Notes: generated from the sequence alone by a model not told the origin. Counted from the first letter of the stretch, positions 43,406 to 51,788 are shown. The stretch: DNA of 64,000 bases from UBA9676 sp963741615 (GCA_963741615.1 CAVUIU010000024.1:117481-181480); one strand, 5' to 3'. Translations and numbers: made by a program.

Positions 43406-43740
43406 TCAGGCGGCGTGCGTGTATTCGTTGATCAGGCCGCCCAGGACGGGTTTTCGGCCGATCTGTTGTCTGTCGATGTTGATCACGGTGGTGGCGTGGG
43501 GAGCGTCACGTCCGTCGCCGGGGGACGCGTTGGGCGATGCCCTGGTGCGGCCGGGCAGGCGGGCCGTGAAGAAGTCGCACGCCAGAATCGTCTCGGCCTG
43601 AGAACGCAGAAACTGCGACCAGCGGGGCCCGGTCCGCCCAGTTCAGCTTCGGGCGGCGCGGCTGCCGCCGCTGCAGGACCGCGAGCTGGTGGCGCAGGAT
43701 CAAGATTTCGGCGGTCTGCCACCTCTCCTCACGCCGGGAC
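43406..43740 (-). pseudogene. Deleted integrase-core transposase remnant
   Basis: The minus strand encodes an N-terminal piece (MILRHQLAVLQRRQPRRPKLNWADRA, about 43620-43705) and, after an internal deletion, the last 29 residues of the same type of protein (ATTVINIDRQQIGRKPVLGG, ending NEYTHAA at the stop 43406-43408). Both ends are typical of actinobacterial rve-domain transposases of the IS481/IS3 type. The catalytic centre is gone. Confidence 0.75.
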
Positions 43741-43775
43741 AGCCGCAGCCACCCGGCTAGAGCGTGTCCCGTAGA

Positions 43776-44277
43776 TCATGGGATGGGATCGCGGAGCCAG
43801 ATTCTGATCGAGGCCACATCGATGGTGCCGCGCCAGACGTAGTCGCGTTTGTCGTACCTGGTCGCCACGGCGCGGTGCTGGCGTAGCTTGCCGATGGCCC
43901 GCTCGACGGTGTTGCGCTTTTTGCAGGCGTCCTGGTCGAAGGCGGGCGGCCGGCCGCCGCGGCTGCCGCGCCGGCGCCGGTTGCGGGCCTGGTCCGCGGG
44001 CTCGGCAATGGTGGCCTTGACGGCGCGGCGGCGCAGGTGAGCACGGATCGCAGCGCTGGAGCAGGCCTTGTCACCCAGCATCCGCCCGGGCCGGGTCCGG
44101 GGCCGGCCACGGCCCCGCCGCGCGATCTTCAGCCCGGCTCATGAGCGGGGCGAAGGCCAGGGAGTCGTGGCGCTGCCCGGCGCTGGTCACCCGGGCCAGC
44201 GGCCGGCACCGGGAGTCGGCGAGCAGGTGAATCTTGCTGGTCAGCCCGCCGCGAGAGCGGCCTAAGGTCTCGCGATC
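43776..44277 (-). pseudogene. IS5-family transposase, second frame (catalytic part), disrupted
   Basis: It continues the first frame after a -1 shift as QANDKDRETLGRSRGGLTSKIHLLADSRCRPL, then MLGDKACSSAAIRAHLRRR and KKRNTVERAIGKLRQHRAVATRYDKRDY, with the DDE Asp and Glu residues. One extra G near 44140 (AGCCGGG where AGCCGG is expected) throws the stretch before MLGDKAC out of frame, so the enzyme cannot be made even with programmed frameshifting. Confidence 0.75.
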
Positions 44278-44281
44278 CTTG

Positions 44282-44749
44282 TCATTCGCCTGAGCCCCCT
44301 GTGCGCGCCGGGGCGCTCAGGCGGGCCCGCGCCAGCCGGGCGGGGTCAATATCGGCAGGCGGGCGGTGCCGCGCCCCCGCCGCATGCTGGTGCGCCCGGA
44401 CGATCGTGGCGTCCACCGCGACCGTCCACGCCTTGCCCTCGGCCTCGTCACCCCCGGCGCGCAGGTGAGCAAGGATCTTCTCCCAGGTCCCGTCCCCTGA
44501 CCAGCGGCGATGCCGGTTATAGACGGTCTTCCAGTTCCCGTAGCAACCCGGCAGGTCCCGCCACGAGCACCCCGCCCGGGTCCGGAAGAACACCCCGTTG
44601 ATCACCAGCCGGTGATCATTCCACCGGTGCCCCTGCCGCGGATGTGCAGGCAGCAACGGCTCCAGCCGCGTCCACTCCGCATCACTCAGGTCATGCCGCC
44701 TCAGCCGGTCCTCATCCACGAACGGCATCCAAGCGGAAACAACCACCAA
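44282..44749 (-). CDS. IS5-family transposase, first frame
   Basis: A 155-residue N-terminal half: DLSDAEWTRLEPLLPAHPRQGHRWNDHRLVINGVFFRTRAGCSWRDLP and GNWKTVYNRHRRWSGDGTWEKIL are the DUF4096-type start of IS5 transposases, and VAVDATIVRAHQHAAG carries the first catalytic Asp. The stop falls where two-frame elements of this group usually shift frame to make the full transposase. Confidence 0.82.
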   Translation of the reverse strand: MVVVSAWMPFVDEDRLRRHDLSDAEWTRLEPLLPAHPRQGHRWNDHRLVINGVFFRTRAGCSWRDLPGCYGNWKTVYNRHRRWSGDGTWEKILAHLRAGGDEAEGKAWTVAVDATIVRAHQHAAGARHRPPADIDPARLARARLSAPARTGGSGE

Positions 44750-44770
44750 GATCTACGGGACACGCCCTAG

Positions 44771-45181
44771 CCGCGTGATCAGGGGGAACACGAACCGCGG
44801 GCACATGATCGGTGATCATCACGGGCGGAGCACAGGCGGGCAACCCTGCTGGCCAGAGCCGTGGATGCGATTCTCGGACAGGTATAGAACACGCTTGCGC
44901 GCTCAGCGCGGCATGCGAGGATGCTGTCAGTCACGCACGGCAACGAGGCGGGTGAGCATGTCGGGTGCTCCCTCACTGCCGGTCATGGCTGGCTTTCCGG
45001 AGCGTCAGCGCAGGCGCCGCAGCGGATGACTGAAGATCCCCAGCGGACTCCAGCGGGGCACGGCGGCTGCGGGCCGGCCCGGGGCAGTTATCCTCGGTCC
45101 ACCGGGCCTGGGCACCGAGGATCCCTAGCCCGGCGGCCGCACGTCGCCGTGCCGGATTAACAGCCACGCGGGAGGATCACG
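44771..45181. other. Intergenic stretch between the IS5 element and the thiamine-binding gene
   Basis: About 410 bp with short open frames only. None has family resemblance. A purine-rich GGGAGGATCACG immediately before 45182 is the ribosome site of the following gene. Confidence 0.5.
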
Positions 45182-45475
45182 ATGCTTGCCGCTTTCTCGG
45201 TGACGCCGCTCGGAGTAGGCGATGCCGTCGCCGAGTACGTCGCGGACGCGGTACGGGTAGTACGCGACAGCGGCCTGCCGAACCGGACCGACGCCATGTT
45301 CACCACGGTCGAAGGCGACTGGGACGAGGTCATGGACGTGGTGAAACGCGCCGTGGAGGCCGTCGCGGCAAAGGCGCCGCGGGTCAGCCTGACGCTCAAG
45401 GCCGATGTCCGCCCTGGGGTGACCGGGGCGCTGGAGTCCAAGGTCGAGACCCTGGAGCGCTACCTCGGCACCTGA
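45182..45475 (+). CDS. MTH1187-type thiamine-binding protein
   Basis: A 97-residue protein of the MTH1187/YkoF-like (DUF77) family. It starts LAAFSVTPLGVGDAVAEYVADAVRVVRDSGLPNRTDAMFTTVEGDWDEVMDVVKRAVEAVA and ends TLKADVRPGVTGALESKVETLERYL. Family members form tetramers and bind thiamine or a related ligand. GGGAGG lies just before the ATG. It stands alone on island 2; the adjacent genes give no pathway. Confidence 0.88.
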   Translation: MLAAFSVTPLGVGDAVAEYVADAVRVVRDSGLPNRTDAMFTTVEGDWDEVMDVVKRAVEAVAAKAPRVSLTLKADVRPGVTGALESKVETLERYLGT

Positions 45476-46098
45476 CCTGTCGCCGCGCTGCGGGACGTGC
45501 CGAATCCGCTTGCTACCACGCCGGGTAACTATGTGGGCCTTTGATGGACCTCCCGTCAACCTGGCATGGACCTGGCAATCGGGCACCGCTGCTGGCGGTG
45601 AGGTCGAACATCGCTGTCACCTGCGCATTGTCGCCATCCCGGGACTCACGGCGCGTGGCCGACCAGCGCATAACTGACGCAGCCGGGCATCATGCCAGCA
45701 ACCACCTGCCCCGCCCTCGGGGAGCCCACGACGAGCATCCCGGGCCTTGGCAACGGCCCCAGGTATCTCCCGGGCCCAGCACGCCCGAAGCCACCCAGCG
45801 CTGCGGGATAGCAGGCGGGGGAGGATCTCCGCTACGCGCGGATCGCCCTTGCGCGGTGCACGGAGCCTGTGCCTCCGCTTCCCCGCGTCCCCAGGGTCCT
45901 GATCCTTCCCCGTCACTTATGACAACGCCTGACGAGGCGTCATCATGCCCGGCCGGGCCGCGGTGAACTGCCCGCCCTGACCGCCGGCGTGAAGGTCCGA
46001 ACGTCTCGCCGCTGGCCAGCTGCCGAAGCCATCGCCAGTCCGGGAGTGGCGTGCGGGCCACGTAGGCGGGTGCGCGCCGTCGGCACGCGGTGCCGCCG
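45476..46098. other. Non-coding stretch on island 2
   Basis: About 620 bp. Open frames exist on both strands but lack ribosome sites, domain resemblance or consistent protein-like composition. I see no convincing gene, repeat or RNA. Confidence 0.45.
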
Positions 46099-46410
46099 TC
46101 AGTCCTGCTCACTCTTGGCCTCGGCTTCCTCAACATCGGGTCCGTAGCCGGCACTGCTCAGCATCCGGCGCAGGTTGACAACCGTCTGGGTATCGATGTC
46201 CTTATGCGCGGGGACGTCGAAGAATTCGGTCGCAGACCCGACAGTAACGGCAACCATGTCATCGCGGTGCTCCACGACCGAGCCGATCGCCTTCAGCAAC
46301 GAGACCACGGCATGCCACTCGATGTTGTGGCTCACGGGATGCTGGAAGATCTGGCGCAGCGTGTTGCGGTGATGGTTGTTGAGGTGCACAGGCTCTGGCG
46401 TCGATGACAT
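46099..46410 (-). CDS. HicA-like type II toxin family protein
   Basis: A 103-residue protein. HRNTLRQIFQHPVSHNIEWHAVVSLLKAIGSVVEHRDDM resembles the start of proteobacterial HicA mRNA-interferase toxins (HRKTLxxIFxxPVxxNIEWRxIExLLxALG). The family's catalytic His-containing GSHxxF region is poorly kept: here TVGSATEFFDVPAHKDIDTQTVVNLRRML. The ATG at 46410 has GAGGA upstream. No HicB partner is visible on either side, so it may be a non-toxic homologue or rely on a distant antitoxin. Confidence 0.65.
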   Translation of the reverse strand: MSSTPEPVHLNNHHRNTLRQIFQHPVSHNIEWHAVVSLLKAIGSVVEHRDDMVAVTVGSATEFFDVPAHKDIDTQTVVNLRRMLSSAGYGPDVEEAEAKSEQD

Positions 46411-46566
46411 CCGGGTTCCTCTCTGCCCCCGCCACGATAGCCCGGAGCCGGTGGCGCGCCTGCGCCCACTGGGGCCGGACAGGATGCAGCGGGCTCCGCC
46501 CGCGGGGTCCGCCCTCGGCGAGCACATCTGGGCCGACAACCGTGACGAACAATTCGCGGCCGGCCT

Positions 46567-46758
46567 CCGGTTACTAAGCGTTATGGCTTGACCGGCAATG
46601 CCCGTGGAACGGGTCGTGGAACAGGAGGCGTGAGCACCGCGTGCACTCAGGGCATTGCGAGCACCGAAGCGGGCTATCCGTGCAGGCAGAGCGGCCGGTG
46701 CGGCGAAGCGTGCTTATGGTAAGGAGAAGGTCTACGGTTCGATTCCGTAAGGGGGCTC
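46567..46758. repeat. Right arm of island 2 plus attachment-site repeat copy 3
   Basis: 46567-46715 is related to 37517-37664, the matching arm of island 1. 46716-46758 is the third perfect 43-bp copy of the tRNA-Thr 3' half (ATGGTAAGG...GGGGCTC). After it the sequence diverges from the other copies, as expected for the original chromosome junction. Confidence 0.9.
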
Positions 46759-47329
46759 CATAAACCAGCAGGTCAAGCTCAGGTTTCCGACCTGCCGGGG
46801 CGGCCGTCAAGATCGTCTGACCGTCAGTTGACCGTCGTTCTGGACGTGGAGAGTTGGCACTCAGCCTCACGGGCTGACCGCCGATGGCACGTCGCCCGGC
46901 ATGGCGTTCGCGTTGGTTGAACAGGCGGGGGAGCGCACCTGCGGCTGAAATCGATCCCAGGCTCGGTGCAGGGGCGGGCCCCTCTGGTCAGGAGCTCAGG
47001 TTCCGGTCAGCCGGGGGCGGCGGGCATCACCGGGCGGATGAGCCTTGAGGAGATCATCGCCGCGGCCGGCTGGGGTCCAGCGACATGCACCACAAGTCAG
47101 CTATAGCGGTCAGTGGCATTCGCGCACGCTCAGCTGCGAGCTGCGAGCCCGACGGTTCGTGTCAACGCGATTCAATTCGGTCCCTGCCGACTGTGAGCGG
47201 CTGCCCGGCGTCTCAGGGCCGCGGGTGGGCGCGGGCAGATCAGTTCTGGACGCGACGGTGGCGGCACGCATTCGGGTGGCCGGCATCAGGCGGCGCGCTG
47301 GCCCGGGCGTAGCGGTGGGTGAACCCCGG
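46759..47329. other. Chromosomal intergenic stretch right of island 2
   Basis: About 570 bp without a supported gene. Frames overlapping the tRNA repeat on the minus strand are antisense artefacts. Confidence 0.45.
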
Positions 47330-47482
47330 CTACTGGCGGGAGCGCCGCGGGCCGAACTTGATCCAGAGCAGGATGCCTGCGGCCACTAGCAGCAGCCAGG
47401 GCGAGAACAGGATGTGCGCGGCGAAGCCGAGGATGGCCAGGGCCACGATGGCGATGAGGATGAGGGCGATGATCGCGAGCAT
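47330..47482 (-). CDS. Small hydrophobic membrane protein (50 residues)
   Basis: MLAIIALILIAIVALAILGF followed by AAHILFSPWLLLVAAGILLW and a basic end, KFGPRRSRQ. Two hydrophobic stretches form a hairpin. Proteins of this size and pattern are common in actinomycetes next to stress or envelope genes, with no known function. GGAG lies ten bases before the ATG at 47482. It is too short for most ORF filters. Confidence 0.65.
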   Translation of the reverse strand: MLAIIALILIAIVALAILGFAAHILFSPWLLLVAAGILLWIKFGPRRSRQ

Positions 47483-47859
47483 GGCGATCGGTCTCCATTC
47501 ATGTTGCAGTGGTGGTGCTCATGTCCCAGGCTGCCGCCGCCGGTTGCCCGCGTCGATCGGGATCGGCCCTGATCTGTCCCTGAAGCGCATCCCGGAACGC
47601 ATCAGGGTCGACCCTGGCTTATGAGATCCCCGAACTCGGCAGCCGGTGCTGGCCAGGGCTGTCCTCCGTCGGTAGATGCGCGACCAGTCGTCCGTCAACT
47701 GATCTGCGATACCTCGAGCGCGGAATGCGGCCAGATTCGGGCGTCCGCTTCTTGCCTACGGCGGGAGCGGAGCTCAGCCGCGTGCCGTTGGCCGGCCGTC
47801 AGGGTCCGAGGCCAGCTGGACGGGGAATTCGTCCGGGCCGGCCGTGACCGGCGCGTGTG

Positions 47860-48042
47860 TCAGGGTCGTTTGGCAGCGGCTTCGTACTGCTCAACGACGC
47901 TCGCGGGGATGCGCCCGCGCTCGCTGACTGCAATGCCCTGGTCTTTCGCCCATGCCCGGATGTCCGCGCTGCGCTCCCGGCTTGATGCGGTACGCCCGGG
48001 CCTGCGGCGCAGCCGGGATCTTTTCAGCGCTCGCAGGCACGC
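47860..48042 (-). pseudogene. C-terminal DNA-binding domain of an Lsr2-like protein (remnant)
   Basis: The frame ends ERSADIRAWAKDQGIAVSERGRIPASVVEQYEAAAKRP, a close match to the Lsr2 C-terminal domain, whose RGR loop enters the minor groove of AT-rich DNA. Upstream in the same frame are only about 20 basic residues before an in-frame stop at 48043-48045, and no ATG or GTG opens it. The N-terminal dimerisation domain is missing, so this is a remnant or part of a gene lost to rearrangement near the insertion-sequence cluster. Confidence 0.7.
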
Positions 48043-48334
48043 CTAACGCCGATTAGGAATGCCTACTGAAACGATAGGAATATGTGAGCACATGCGCGCA
48101 GAACATCCGCTGTGGGATGCGATGCACGCCTACGGAGTTAGCGAATTGGAGCGGCTTTACAGACCGCTCCCAAACCGGCTCTGAACTGGAATATCTCCTC
48201 GATATGCGACCAGCCTGGGACCGTCATTGCATGGCGGCAGCGTTGGTCCCGCGCTCGAGCCGTTAGCGGAGCCTTGTGGTGCCTGTCCGCCCCGTGCGTC
48301 CGCTTAGTGGTCTCGCCCGTAAGTTCGTCGGGGG

Positions 48335-48676
48335 TTAGGCCCAGGCTGTGGGGTCGGCCAGGTAGAGCCCGCAGGCGATGTCGAGGGCGTCTTCGCAGGT
48401 GCCAACCGGCAGGCCGGTGGGGAAGAAGGATTCGTCGTAGTCCTGGTGGCTGGCGCGGTGGATCGCGAAGCGCCAGTCGTGGGCGGATCCGATGTAACGC
48501 AGCCGGCACAGGTGCAGGGTGGTGCCATCGGCCAGGGCGCCGTCGACGTAGCTGAATGTGCCGTGGTGGCGCACGGCGATGCTGGCCAGGTCCGGCCAGC
48601 GTTCGCGGGCCCGGGCGGTCAGGCGCTGGGTCAGGGAAGTCTTGGTGGAGTCGGGGTAGTTCGCCACGGGGACCAT
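48335..48676 (-). CDS. Passenger gene of the IS630 element, unknown function
   Basis: A 113-residue protein: NYPDSTKTSLTQRLTARARERWPDL, VRHHGTFSYVDGALADGTTLHLCRLRYIGSAHDWRFAIHRASH, CEDALDIACGLYLADPTAWA. Similar proteins occur as hypothetical genes in actinomycete genomes. Here the gene lies wholly inside the element's inverted repeats, divergent from the transposase by 66 bp, with its stop codon directly beside the left repeat. It has no transposase-like motifs. A regulatory or host-benefit role is possible but unknown. Confidence 0.72.
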   Translation of the reverse strand: MVPVANYPDSTKTSLTQRLTARARERWPDLASIAVRHHGTFSYVDGALADGTTLHLCRLRYIGSAHDWRFAIHRASHQDYDESFFPTGLPVGTCEDALDIACGLYLADPTAWA

Positions 48677-48742
48677 TTTTGCTGTGACGGCGTGTCGTGT
48701 CGCGGTTGCGGCGGGCGGGTGCGGCACAAAGATCAGGTGCCA

Positions 48743-49888
48743 ATGTCCAGCCCGTATGTGATTGTCCTGTCCAAGGCGGAGGAAGCGGTGCTGTCGGCCA
48801 GGGCCCGGTCGGGCCGGGTTGCTTACCGCGACCGGCTGCGCGCGCAGATTGTGCTTGCGGCGGCCGCCGGCTGGTCCAACGCGGGGATCGCCGGTGAGCT
48901 GGGGGTGTGCATGGACACGGTCCGCAAGTGGCGCCGCCGGTTCGCCGGCGCCCGGCTGGCCGGACTGAAGGACGCCCGGCGCAGTGGGCGGCCACCGGTG
49001 TTCACCGGCGCCGCGCGGGCCGAGGCGGTCGCGCTGGCGTGCGCGCTGCCGGCTGAGACCGGGGTGCCGCTGTCGCGGTGGAGCTGCCCGGATCTGGCCC
49101 GCGAGCTGGCCGGGCGATGCCAGGTGGCCGCCTCGGCTTCCACGGTGCGCCGGTGGCTGGCCAGCGATGCGCTCAAACCGTGGCAGCACCGCTCGTGGAT
49201 CTCGGTCCGGGACCCCGATTTTGGGGTCAAGGCCGCCCGCGTCCTGGATCTGTATGCCGGGATCTGGGACGGCGAGCCCTTGGGCGCCAGCGACTTTGTC
49301 ATCTGCGCGGATGAGAAGACCTCGATCCAGGCCCGCTGCCGCTGCCACCCCACCTTGCCCCCGGGCAAGGCCCGGGCCATGCGAGTCCAGCACGACTACA
49401 ACCGTGGCGGGGCGCTGGCCTACCTGGCCGCCTGGGACGTCCACCGAGGCCAGGTGACCGGACGGTGCGAGGCCACCACCGGGATCGCGCCGTTCGCCCG
49501 GCTGGCCGAGCAGGTGATGACCACCGAGCCCTATGCCAGCGCCGGCCGGGTGTTCTGGATCGTGGACAACGGCTCCTCCCACCGCGGCACCGCCTCCATC
49601 AAGCGGATGCACAAAGCATGGCCGAACGCCCACCTGATCCACCTGCCAGTCCACGCCTCCTGGCTGGACCAGGCGGAAATCTACTTCTCCGTAGTCCAGC
49701 GCAAAGTCGTCACCCCCAACGACTTCACCGACCTCGGCCAGATCCGCGACCGCCTCGCCGCGTTCCAGACCCACTACAACGCCGTGGCCAAGCCATTCAA
49801 CTGGAAGTTCACCCGCAGCGACCTCGACACCCTGCTCGACCGCATCGACGCCCACCAGGCACAACGATCCCTGCAACTAGCAGCGTGA
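48743..49888 (+). CDS. IS630-family transposase
   Basis: A 381-residue transposase. Two N-terminal helix-turn-helices (GWSNAGIAGELGVCMDTVRKWRRRF) are followed by the DDE core: FVICADEKTSIQAR (first Asp), FWIVDNGSSHRG (second Asp) and SWLDQAEIYFSVVQRKVV (Glu). The frame is intact, and the ATG at 48743 starts the family N-terminus (SSPYVIVLSKAEEAVL). With clean terminal repeats the element may still be active. Confidence 0.93.
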   Translation: MSSPYVIVLSKAEEAVLSARARSGRVAYRDRLRAQIVLAAAAGWSNAGIAGELGVCMDTVRKWRRRFAGARLAGLKDARRSGRPPVFTGAARAEAVALACALPAETGVPLSRWSCPDLARELAGRCQVAASASTVRRWLASDALKPWQHRSWISVRDPDFGVKAARVLDLYAGIWDGEPLGASDFVICADEKTSIQARCRCHPTLPPGKARAMRVQHDYNRGGALAYLAAWDVHRGQVTGRCEATTGIAPFARLAEQVMTTEPYASAGRVFWIVDNGSSHRGTASIKRMHKAWPNAHLIHLPVHASWLDQAEIYFSVVQRKVVTPNDFTDLGQIRDRLAAFQTHYNAVAKPFNWKFTRSDLDTLLDRIDAHQAQRSLQLAA

Positions 49889-49931
49889 TCTCTACCCCCG
49901 ACGAACTTACGGGCGCGACCACTTAGATCCC

Positions 49932-49939
49932 CATCGCCC
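49932..49939. repeat. 8-bp target-site duplication of the IS256 element, left
   Basis: CATCGCCC directly precedes the left inverted repeat of the IS256 element and recurs at 54352-54359. Confidence 0.85.
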
Positions 49940-50060
49940 GGGTCTGTCAAGTCTTCGGTGTAACTGATCTTGTATGTTCTACTTCCGTCCGGCGGTGAGG
50001 CGGCCGTCGAAGACATCCGATGCCCTCTAGTTGTCAAGTAGCTGGCCGAGGTTGTTGTTG

Positions 50061-51293
50061 TCAGGCGGCGGCGGGTATGGCGGGGTGGGAGGGGAAGGCG
50101 GTGGCCTCGTCGTAGTCCTGGCTGGTGGCCAGGCAGTGGTGGAGGCAGCCGAGGAGACGGCCGAAGAGATTGCGCTCGGCCGCGGCGTGCCGGTCGCCGG
50201 TGTCGCGGCGGCGGTCATAGTGGGCGCGGGCGCCGGGTGATGCGGTCAGGGCGGAGAACGCCCAGATGTAGCCGGCTGCTGCGAGACGGTTGTTCTTGAC
50301 GTGCCGGCGGGTGACGGATCTTGACTTGCCGCTCGCGCGGGTGATGGGAGCGGCCCCGGCGTAGGCCTTGAGCCCTTTAGCATCGGTGAAGCGGGACCGG
50401 TCATCTCCGATCTCGGCGAGTACCCGGGCGCCGGTAAGCGCGCCGATGCCTGGGAAGCTGGTGATGATCCCGGCGTCCGGGTGCTGGCTAAAAGACTCGA
50501 TGGCGGCGGCCTCAAGGTCGCTGGCGTTCTGGCAAGCGGCGTCGAGCTGGCGGAGCAGTGCCCGGGCCTGACGGCCCATGGCCTCCTCGACGAGGGGTGG
50601 CTGGCGCATCTGCTCCTGGCGGAAGGCCTCGCGCAGCCGGGCGGCCTCGGCGTCGATGCCGCGGCTGCGCCCGGCCTTGCGCAGCATGGCGCGCAGTTGC
50701 GCCAGGGTCAGCCTCGCCGCGGTTGCCGGGGTGGGGGCGGCGGCCAGGATCGCGCGGGCCTCGGGGCGCATGATGCCGCCCTTGGCGTCGGCGAAGGCGG
50801 CGAGGAAGCCGGGGTAGTACTCGCGCATGTGGGAGCGGAGTTTGTTGTGCGCGGTGACGCGGTCCCAGACGGCGTCCTGCTGGGCACGGGCCAGCACCGC
50901 GATGGCCTGCGCGAGCTCGCTATCGGCCGGCAGCGGCCGGTGCGCGTGGATGTCGGTGCGCAGCACGTTCGCCAGGACGGCCGCGTCGCCCTTGTCGGAC
51001 TTGCGGCCCGCCACCGAGTGCCGGTCCCGGTAGCGTGCCACCGCCATCGGGTTGACCGGGTAGACCGGCCGGCCAGCGCGCAGGCATGCCACTAGCAGGC
51101 CGCGTGGGGTCTCGATAGCCACCGGGACCGGGTTCCCGGCACTGTCGCCGTGGTCGGCCAGCAGCCCCAGCAGCCGGGTCAGCCCGGCCGCGTCGTCGCT
51201 GATGCGCAGCCGGGCCAGCACCGCGCCGCCGTGGTCTACGAGGGCGACATCGTGGTGGTCTTCCGCCCAGTCGATCCCGCAGAATGCGTCCAA
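50061..51293 (-). CDS. IS110-family transposase (RuvC-like DEDD and Tnp20 domains)
   Basis: A 410-residue recombinase. The N-terminal DEDD_Tnp_IS110 domain starts MDAFCGIDWAEDHHDVAL, with VAIETPRGLLVACL and DKGDAAVLANVLRTD supplying acidic residues. The C-terminal transposase_20 domain has SFPGIGALTGARVLAEIGD and the catalytic Ser region in YAGAAPITRASGKSR. The start at 51293 opens directly into the catalytic domain. IS110 elements lack long inverted repeats, so their ends cannot be set by eye. The gene sits inside the IS256 element, downstream of that transposase's stop. Confidence 0.92.
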   Translation of the reverse strand: MDAFCGIDWAEDHHDVALVDHGGAVLARLRISDDAAGLTRLLGLLADHGDSAGNPVPVAIETPRGLLVACLRAGRPVYPVNPMAVARYRDRHSVAGRKSDKGDAAVLANVLRTDIHAHRPLPADSELAQAIAVLARAQQDAVWDRVTAHNKLRSHMREYYPGFLAAFADAKGGIMRPEARAILAAAPTPATAARLTLAQLRAMLRKAGRSRGIDAEAARLREAFRQEQMRQPPLVEEAMGRQARALLRQLDAACQNASDLEAAAIESFSQHPDAGIITSFPGIGALTGARVLAEIGDDRSRFTDAKGLKAYAGAAPITRASGKSRSVTRRHVKNNRLAAAGYIWAFSALTASPGARAHYDRRRDTGDRHAAAERNLFGRLLGCLHHCLATSQDYDEATAFPSHPAIPAAA

Positions 51294-51788
51294 CTAGCTC
51301 CTCCTCGTCCGTATCCAGCCGCTGTCCGGGCTGGCCAGGGCCGTGCAGGGCACGCGCGCTCCCTAATGGAAGGGCTCAAGGGCACCGCCATCCGATTGGC
51401 CGTTCGTGACCCCGGCTGCCCGCAGGCCCCGGTCCTGGCCAGGGCTCGGTGGCTCCCGGCGCTGATGAGGGGTAGCTCCTGCGGGTGGCTCAGGCCACGA
51501 CCACCCATACCGGCACGAACGACGCGCTCCCAGCACCCGGCCCGGCGTGTCGCCCGCCAGCCAGGCAAGGGTGCGGCCGGCACCGGAACCCGGATCTTCG
51601 ACGAGAGGTCTCGCCCCGGTGATGTCAACGGGTCACCCGGCGCCGACCGCGCCAGCCCGGCCCCGCCAGCCTTGGTCAAGGCGTCAGGCGCCCAGATCGC
51701 TATCGGCATCGGCCGGCAGGCAGATCCCGCGGCCTCGAACAAAGGCTCCAGCCTCGGGAAACAAAAGCGGAGATCTGCCATGTGCCCA
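51294..51788 (-). ncRNA. Non-coding end of the IS110 element; candidate bridge-RNA region
   Basis: About 495 bp lie between the IS110 start codon and the end of the split IS256 gene, with no supported gene. In the IS110 group the sequence upstream of the transposase is transcribed as a structured bridge RNA that pairs with target and donor DNA. GC-rich inverted segments such as GCCGGGAGCCACCGAGC occur here, but I have not folded the region, so this is by analogy. Confidence 0.35.

Larger units (their letters stand above)
43761..44766. mobile_element. IS5-family insertion sequence with decayed transposase
   Basis: A 1006-bp element. Near-perfect 17-bp terminal repeats, AGCGTGTCCCGTAGATC at 43761-43777 and the complement of GGCGTGTCCCGTAGATC at 44750-44766, are flanked by CTAG on both sides (43757-43760 and 44767-44770) as a target duplication. 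The transposase is encoded on the minus strand in two overlapping frames plus an extra base. Confidence 0.88.
37708..46758. mobile_element. Putative genomic island 2 at tRNA-Thr
   Basis: The 9.05 kb between attachment repeats 2 and 3. It carries an MgtA-like ATPase, a small unknown gene, an XRE-cutA pair, two decayed insertion sequences, a thiamine-binding protein and a HicA-like gene, separated by long non-coding stretches. As with island 1, no integrase or conjugation gene is recognisable. Confidence 0.68.
48307..49922. mobile_element. IS630-family element with passenger gene
   Basis: A 1.6-kb element. Inverted repeats of 28 bp begin GTGGTCTCGCCCGTAAGTTC (48307) and, on the other strand, GTGGTCGCGCCCGTAAGTTC (ending 49922), differing at one position, with TA or TTA outside each end as expected for TA-targeting IS630 elements. 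Between the repeats lie the transposase on the plus strand and a divergent 113-codon gene whose stop codon abuts the left repeat. Confidence 0.88.

Noticed and set aside
45541..45966. 141-codon frame on the plus strand of island 2
   Set aside because: No ribosome site, a Pro/His/Arg-rich random-looking translation, and equally long frames on the other strand.
46574..46870. Possible 98-residue gene on the minus strand over the third attachment repeat
   Set aside because: Its protein-like core (APLRNRTVDLLLTIS) is just the antisense of the tRNA 3' half, a common false gene call.
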